64,000 nucleotides of DNA from Azolla caroliniana (lineage: Eukaryota > Polypodiophyta), in assembly GCA_043228905.1 (NCBI GenBank), contig JBHGNT010000008.1, positions 12,524,001 through 12,588,000 of the forward strand. The letters are read 5' to 3'. The translations under genes were made by a program, and so were the position numbers. A model generated the notes under the pieces. The model searched no databases. It was given only the letters and a program-made list of their open reading frames with translations, and was not told where the DNA came from. Shown in pieces: positions 23,601-32,600 of the stretch (the first letter of the stretch is position 1; every line of letters starts with the position of its first letter).

Positions 23601-26600
23601 TCTAACAGTGAAGATTGTGGAATAGGCCTACATATCATGCAATCCCACAGACAACAAGCTCTTCTTGATGTCCGAAATAAAATGAATTTGGTCTAGTGTC
23701 AACTCTTGACTATTGTCCATGGCCACTCTAACACCACCAAGTCCTTTGATGTTACAAGCATAGTTATTACCTGGGAAAACCTTCCTAAATTTACCTACAA
23801 AAAATTAAAGAAAGCACTATCTATAAAACAAGTTGTTGCAAAAACAACAAGCTCTTCTTAATGTCCCGAACAAAATGAACTTGGTCTAGTGTCAACTCTT
23901 GACAATTCTCCATGGCCACTCGAACAACAGAAAGTCCTTTGATGTAACACGAATGGTTATTACCAAGGAAAACCTTCCCAAATTTACCTACAAAAAATTA
24001 AAGATAGCACTGCCGAGAAGGAAAGCAATGAAAGGAAGCACCAGAGTCAATAATCCATGCCTGAATAATAGAATCTTGTACAATTAGCAATGCGCTTGTA
24101 TCCAACAGCTTTGGGAGCTCCCTAAAGGATCAAGGTTGCCACTTATGTCATCAAAACAACTTGCTAAACATGGAAAGGTTCATTGTTAGTATCATGAAAT
24201 GCAACAATGGTTCAAGTCACATGGCATAAACATAAACGCACCAAAGAACGTTATGTTTGTCATTATAGTGTTTTTTTATGAAATACGCAGAAGATAACAT
24301 TGACTCTTTAAACAAGGGTTTGGCATACTATGCAACGTAATGGAATATGTGGACCAACGGTGCTTGGGAGTTTTCTTGTTAGAACTCAAGAGACATAGGG
24401 AAAAGTTATTGAAAGACAACCGAACTATAAAGTTCATTAGCCCCATCACTCCTCATGATACAAGTCAATGAAGGGCTACAAAAATGGTCCCAACCCAAAC
24501 ATAAGAAAGGGGTTACAATCGATCAGGCAATAGCAATTTGTCATGCACGTAGACCCCGTCCCCATGAACCATGGCCTCCTCACCATTGTCATCAATAGAT
24601 GAAGACCAGTATCTCCCGCCATCCCAAGTGCTTCCCTCTTTTCGAAGACTTCTCCATTGTGGATCGACCTATGCTAGAGATCTTTCAAAGACAAAAATTA
24701 CAATATATCTGACTTGAGAATCTTACATGTGCCGATAACATGATTCTTTAGTCTCTTTTTATCTTATTAACATTTATTTATTTTGATTTGTTGTTCTCAA
24801 AGACAAGACAACACTTAAGATGTAATGTCTTGTTTGGTCCCCCAATCAATGGCCCTCCTTTTCCAAAGATCTTAGATTTCCCTAGCAAATCTAAATCCTT
24901 GGGATGCCTGGGCTTTTCCCAAGATCTTAGATTTCCCTAGCAAATCTAAATCCTTGGGATGCCTGGGCTTTTCCTGTCATAATATCTTTCAATTTTCTTA
25001 CCCCTCTTATACCCTTCTTTAGTTTTCTTACACCATATTTAATCCTCTTCTAGCCCTCATCCTGACTAGTTATGAGCCTTGGTTCAACTCAAACCAAACC
25101 AAACCATCAAGACATGATTTAATGGTTTATCAATTTGAATATAATTAAATGGTTTAATTTGGTTCCAAATATCGTTACAGCATTTGGTTTGGTTTCAAAT
25201 ATTATTAAATAGTTTGGTTTTAGTTTGATTTTAGTTTGGTTTGATTCTAAAACCCGTGTTTATTGGTTTAAAGGTTTATGTGGCTCAATTTAATGTTTTA
25301 TTCATCTTTTGTTTAACTTTTATTTTTTGTTTCCTTAATGGTTTAACTTATTTAATCAAATTAATTACTTTAATGTTTTAGTTAATGATTTTTTTTGTTT
25401 ACTAATTTCATTAATTTAACTTAAATGATTTACCAATTTAATGCTTTTTAATTTACTGCATTTTTTGTTTAATTGCAAATGCTTTGGTTTGGTTTCAACT
25501 TTTTCTAAAATGGTTTGGTTTAAATGGCCTGGTCAAAACAGTTTGGTTGTTCTTAAATAGTTTGGTTAGGTTTTTGTTATGTATAATGGTTCGGTTCAGT
25601 TCAGTTTGGTTTCAAGGCCAAGAAACCAAACTGAAACGAAAACGGGCCCCATACCTAATCCTTACTACAATTTTTCCTTTTACAACCATTGGTGGGTTCT
25701 CATCTCCCACGAACTCCACCTTCTAGTGGCGCTATGAAAGGATATATTTGTCATCACACCATACATTCTAATGAGCTGCTTTAAAAGAGAAATATATTTG
25801 CATTAAGTATCTTAACTGTTTTAAGTGTATCTCTTTTCATTCAATTCTTTGCTCGCTTGTTTTTAGCATGAAGACTTACATTTTAATTTAATTTATGTTT
25901 TTTACTTAAAACTTAATACTTTTCTTTATCTTAATTTTTTATTTAACCTTCCTATCAATTTATATTTTGTTTTTTATCCTCCCTCTTGTTTTACCATCTT
26001 CGGGTTATGTACACCCAAGTGGTAAACCAAGTTTTTTCACCTTAAACTTAATTTTAGCCTCCCTCTTGCTTTTTTATCTTCTGGCTATGTGCACCCAAGT
26101 GGTAAGCCAAGTTTTTTCACCTTAAACTTAATTTTAGCCTCCCTCTTGCTTTTTTATCTTCTGGCTATGTGCACCCAAGTGGTAAGCCAAGTTTGTACTA
26201 ATCGATAAACTCAGCTTCAAATCTTACATGTTCTACTTCACCAATGCCACTGGAATGTAGGCCAATGTATATACACTAGGGATTTGACATGAGATAGGGA
26301 TGATTAGATATACAGTCATTAGTTATTGCAGCCACAGAATTTATGCTAGTGAATGAGGTTTCCCTTAACAATAGAGGTTTCAGCCATGTGTTAGAAAAAT
26401 TGGAGATACAAATACATTTTAGCAAATGCAGGTACATCATGAATACCAGAACATTTCCAAGGAGCATTTAGCATACCTAGAGATGTAAAATCTGAAGATT
26501 TATCTTTATCGAATCCAAAATCTGCAAAACAAGCAAAGCAGTTCATGAATCATTCAAATGACATTTCCACTAACCAACTCTACCAACACTTGAGCTCTTC

Positions 26601-29600
26601 AAAAATTATGGAAATTTCTGTTTTTCAATGTAAAACTAAAATAGATATGAAATCAAAACAATTCGTCACATTTTCCAGTACTCTATCCTACCCTTCAGCC
26701 TCTGGTATACCCAGATTGTGATGTTTCTTGCTTATACTACTTAGAATCTTATAAAAAAGCAACTTTACCCATGTCCCAATATTCAATCCAGTGAATTAGC
26801 AATCCTCCCATCAGTATGCAATTTCACAATACACTCATCAGTGTGCAGTATCCAGAATCCGTTTTTCAAAGTTCACAGCTGAGAAGAAGCTCACAGTGAA
26901 TGAAGTCCGCACCATGCTAGAGTTGATAAAGAGACGGTTGTCAATGTGCCACATAGATGAGATTACATATTGGGTGGTGTTCACAGAACAGTTCAAGATA
27001 CTTAAAGGGAATCATGTGGTTGCAAGAGGCAACAAAACCACATCATTGTATCCTCTCCACATATCCTCGAAGCAGCACCTGTTGACAGTGACTACACTAT
27101 GGCATTGCCTTTGAAGTGAGGGAAGCATATCTAGTGCTTGCTAATAATGACCTTTATTTGTAGGAGGGAGAAAGAGATTGATAGATAGATTTTATTTTGA
27201 TGTTTGGAGGTCGAATATGACCTGAGACCAAATTTTCCACGTAATACATATGAAAGTGGAAAGTGAATCTCAATGTTTAAGAACTGTATTGGCAAATGTC
27301 GAAATTGGGACTACACATTAGAGAAATTCATGCACGAATTGGGTTGCGTCGAAGATCTATGGAAAGCATGGTTGAATGTGATCAAAGGCATAGCATTGTA
27401 TCCAAGCGTGATACTCATGACTCCCGAACTAGTTTTGGCCAAAATGTGCATATCACATGCACCCAACCACCTATCTTAGATCAACTAGTCTCATCATATG
27501 CACCCAACGACCTATCTTAGATCAACGTGAGAATGAACTAAATCATACAGAAGCAATGGTTTTGATGGCAAGCAACAAGATGGGTAGTAAAATTCATCAG
27601 TGCATGCGGTTTCCCCATTTAACAAAGAATATGGTTTTGTAATTAGGTGCAACATATGCAATATAATGTGTGAGCCATGACTATCCACATTTTTCAGATG
27701 TCATGATACACTGGTGTTGCAAAAAGGCCTTGTTCACAAAGGGATCTATTGATATATCACGATGCAAGTGTGTTAAATCCCACCTTCCAAAACATTTTAT
27801 CATATCTTGAATCCACCTGGATCTAGGAAGTCAATGAAAAACTTTTTTGAACCTTAAGCTTGTACCTAACAACCCTTTCTATGGGCATGATCTCAATGGG
27901 TAGTGATCCCATCTCAAGAAGTAAGAGGGTGTATAGTGTTTGTTTCTTGACTTGGAGAAACTTTGAAGAAAATGCTTTTGGACATTTTCAAACTCTTTGT
28001 AACCGGACTGGGATATAATCTCCCCATAATTCCACACCATATAGACACGCCAGTGTCGCCAAAGTGTCAAAATGATATTTATTGAGAACCCAACATTTGA
28101 TTTCTCTACCTCTACAAATGTTCCCAAATGGATAATAAACTCTCTTTCCGGCCTCTAAGCAACGGGTAGAACATTCATCCCATTTATGATTTGAGTGAAC
28201 TTCAAGGCCAAGATATTTAAAGCTTTCCATGATTTCAAGTGGCTCAGTATTATACATAAAGCATGGTTTATCCTTATTTTGGCCCTTCACAACATAATCT
28301 TTATTTTAGAGCTTTTGACACTCAACTTAATAAACATAAAAAATTCTTCCAATGCCCTCATAAGGTTTTGTGCATCAAGGTATTTGCAGAAAACGCAGCG
28401 GATCAAATATCACACAAAATGCAGCAGATGCAGAGATTAGGCAAACATTAAACGTGCCTAAAACCTAATGATTAGGCAGACATTACACTGGGAGAGAGAG
28501 AGAGAGATGGAGATCATCTCCTTGCTACCACTGTTGTACGGTCAATTAGGATGGTGGCCATGTGCAGTTTGCAGATCAACTGTTATGTCAACTGATATGT
28601 TTCCTTCCAGATTTGTGTCCCAGGCCCTTCTCCCCAATTTGGAGGAAAAGATTTTGTAACAGGATATTCTAGTCTATGCTTTTTAAATCAGGATAAATCT
28701 AAGGCATCTGATGAATGTCATGGAGCAAGAAAGTCACCAACATGTCTTCAAGACCATCTTTGAACTAAAAATATACTAATCCCTGGCAATGTCATTGGAA
28801 CATGTGACCATCCTAATGGATCATAGACACTCAATATAACTTCACATGCCTTGGAGCTATGCATAATTTGTTAAAATATGGAACAGTTAACATTCATAAC
28901 ATTGAAAGAGATGCTGACAAACCAATCTGTCCAAGAAGCTCAAGTTTGATTCCCTGATGCTCAAATCTTTTCCCAGGATGTGGAACAATTCGAACCTGAA
29001 AATAATAATGCAAACGAGAGCAGTAATGTAAATAATCCCAGCATTAAATGATTTTATAATGGACATCTACAATTCTGTGAACCAATGTACTATATGTAGT
29101 CAATGGGTAAATATGCAAGTATGTTGAATTTGACATGTTCTGTGCAACTGTTATTGCATTTTAAAATCCAGGCATGTACACACACTATATTTATACATAC
29201 ATATAGATAGATGGATGGATAAAGGAATAAAAATATACATAAATACATCAAGCTTGATGTACCTGTCCCATTAAACTTTCAAGGCTGTGAAACAATGGCA
29301 CTGTAACTATATGTCCCTTCTCCTTTCTCACAGTAACCTATAGATGATGACTTAAAAATAAGTATACATTAATAATGGCTTATAACTTTCTTGATCTTCC
29401 TGCAGAACATGCCTAAAAAAACATGACATTAAGCAGTTGGAAACAAACATATACATCCTACAACTTGTATCATGAAAAGGAATGTTTGGGTTAGACATGA
29501 AATGCCAATGTTTGTGCTCTTTTATGTACAGCATTAGGTTATGTGGATTGTTTGTGTAATTATGTTGGTGCCATATTTGCACCATATTTGTAACATAATA

Positions 29601-32600
29601 AAGAGAGTGATGGTATGCAATTGTGTTTATCAATTCCTTGTGATCCAACTACCCACATTGATTCATGATAAATGTGAATGCTTTGAAATATTTCTTGAAT
29701 TGTTAAATTACTATTTTCAAGAGAAAGACACTAAAGTTTGTTTTGAAAACATATATATGTGTGTGTACACACCTGTTGCCTAGTATCAGCGTCAGCAAAG
29801 TCAATTGTCGCTGTGTACGGTGGAGCCAAAGCTCCACGTATAAAATTCTAAAATCAAAATAATAATAAAAGACAAAGCCAAGGTAAATAAAGCAAGAGCT
29901 AAACAATTGTTATGACAAACTAATATTTTACTAAATCCAAATAATAAGCATGCCATGCCATTCTAGCGTAAGTGGGGATGCGTACTTGTCAAATTATAAG
30001 AGAAATCCACATTGTCAAAGGAGTTCATGTACAAATGTGTATGTGTGGTTAATGGGTGAGTCTATTTTTGTTCTTATTTCCCCAAAACTCATAAAATCAG
30101 GATAGATCACATTGAATGGCCAGTGTGATCTAGCCAAGGGCAACAAGCCTTAGAATCAGTATACGGGCAATCCAGTCAGAATGGGGTTCTTATGTGTCTA
30201 GAAGTGCGTCCATTTGTGAAGGTGTGCCACTAAGTAGCTTGACAATTAAGAATTAGGCCCTACATAAAGTCATTTTATAGTTAGTAAGTGGGATCAAATC
30301 AGCCAAGATCACATTGAATGGCCAGTGTGAGACATTCAGTGCTGCAAGAAAGACTCTCCGGTGAGACATTCAACCTGAATTGATACCTGACTGCTCTGGT
30401 GAGTGAGAAATGCTCTGGAAACTCTATGAAAATACTGAAAGAATACAAACAGCTGGATTGGTGTGTTACATGTTGCCACCTTCTGAAAGTTCTACTGTGA
30501 AATTTCAGAGTGACTGCGTATCTGTGTGAGTATGAATGCTACTGAGGAAAAAAGGAATAAAGCTTAATATGGAGGGAACCTAAAAGAAGAGGAAAAAGAG
30601 AAATTATTTTAACCCTAAAAAAGGGAGCTTATAAGACACACAACTCTTTACCAATCTGTCAATCTAGATTGGATAAATCTAGATCAATGGCCTCTAGCAC
30701 CACCCAGATCCACATAGAAAAAAAAAAATATTGGTCTCTCTCATCAAAACACCGAAAGATACAATTGCTTTCATCAAATAAAATTCAACTAAGCAATAGC
30801 AAGTAAAAAGGTAAATACAAGAAAACAAATATGACCAGAAACCCAACAGAATACCTCTCAATTTTTCTTTCGCAGCCCCCCAACACCCGTAAAAGTTTCA
30901 TAGATTGTCGTTAAACCGTAAAAATGTGGCAGCTTTTTAGTTTCATGCAAAATATAATTATTCTACTTCCCCTAAAGAAGGTGGAATTCATAATTGAAAC
31001 CTTCCATTTCTACTTTCATACTGGTTTATCTTCACCAGATCATTCTTTGCGGAAAACAGAAATATTTACAGATTCTTTGTCTCTTTTTATTGTTTTTCCC
31101 ATACGTACAAATATTGCAACTAGACATGGTTGTGGCTATAAGGCATCATCATAGAAGATCACAGAAATAGGCATTCTGTCAGACTCCTATATTATTATCA
31201 CTGAACTGTTAAATCGCATGTGATTAAGGTTTATGGGTCTAGACTGGACGTTAACGTGATCCAAGCATGCTTTTTTCATTATTTCAAAAAATTGACACAC
31301 AGGAAATCCAGGAACCCTTGTCATCACCAAATCAAGGAAATTATCACCTTGCACTGAAGGTACTTTTCTCACTTTGGATACCACTTCATCTTAGATTGAC
31401 CCATGTGGGAGATCTTTCATGGGTAATGTTTCAGTCCATCTAAGATCACATATTCTTAGCTAGCAGTAATATCTACATATTTTCTCAATAGTATGGATAT
31501 GTATGTGTATATACTTAACCAAAATCTGGAGGGATTGCTAGGGCTCCTCAGACAGGTTTACTACTTTATTTGTATTTATTTCAGTTTGCTTTTCACCAAG
31601 ATTAGACATTTAATCGCTCATTCAGTCTCATTGGTCATTTTGATTTCTTCTTTATTCTCTTTGTATCACATTGTTATTTTTTAATTCCATGAATGATTTT
31701 TTATATCATGAGCTTCAATATTCTTTGTTCTCCCAAACTGTCCACATTTTGTACTTTTCTCTAACCTTCATGTACTTGTGTACACTGCATACATTTTTGC
31801 AGGAAATCCTGTTGATGGCAGTTATACATCTTGCTATATCTTCATGGTAGCTGGAGAAGCAGTTTGCTCGATGTCTTAAACCCAGAAATATATAATATCA
31901 TGACTATTAAACCCAGAAAGTGTGGCCACAATTCAGAACTGCAACGATGCATTATGGCTTCACATAACATAGATCTTTTAAGCAATAACCCCAACCCTCC
32001 ATTATATGACATGATGAGTGCTACCAAATTAGCAGAAAAAGACCAAGCACATCCACATGAAGTACCACTTGATTTAATGGATGCTCAAAGTATCAGATCT
32101 ATAATCCATTTTCAGGAAGTCATTCTTGCACAGGAGGGCACCAGAAGTACATTTCTCTATGAGCAATGAGTGCCCATTGAACACATTTCCATGTGCCTTA
32201 GAGTTTCAACCTTAACATCACTTCAATGTTATCATGATCAGCTCTAATACCAAATGAAGACAACGAAAAAGCACATACATGTGTTAGGTGAGGTTTTCAT
32301 TCGAGCATGCAATCCTCAATAAGCATTGAATATGTCTTGAACACGCTTCCACGTACCTAAGAGTTTTCATCTTAACATCATTTACGTGTTACCATGACCA
32401 GCTCTAATACCAAATGAAGACAATGAAAGGGACATACATGTTCCAGGATAGTGATCTAAGACTCAATTAGAGTGTAGTTGAGAGTAGTTGATTTGAGAGA
32501 GTAGGACATAAAGATATTATCCAATACTTTAATGAATTGGATTTCTTTTGGTTTAGATTTCACTCATTACCAATATCTCTAATACTGTTATCCAATACTT

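Larger units (their letters stand above)
21420..24085 (-). mobile_element. Decayed Copia fragment in VPS26 intron 5
   Basis: On the minus strand from right to left: protease (WIIDSGASFHCF near 24060), GAG-pre-integrase (WHKRLGHMSQMALDIL and FCNDCIYGKQVKGSH, 23471-23265), integrase remains (WVYLVKDKIEVF; LNDTLGHYVRGFD for the ERMNRT region) down to 22871. After the hAT-like insertion at 22006-22862 the integrase-RT linker continues (REAFVHV, RRSTRLGHPTRRYDPS near 21480). RT and LTRs are missing. There are many stops and frameshifts. Confidence 0.8.
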
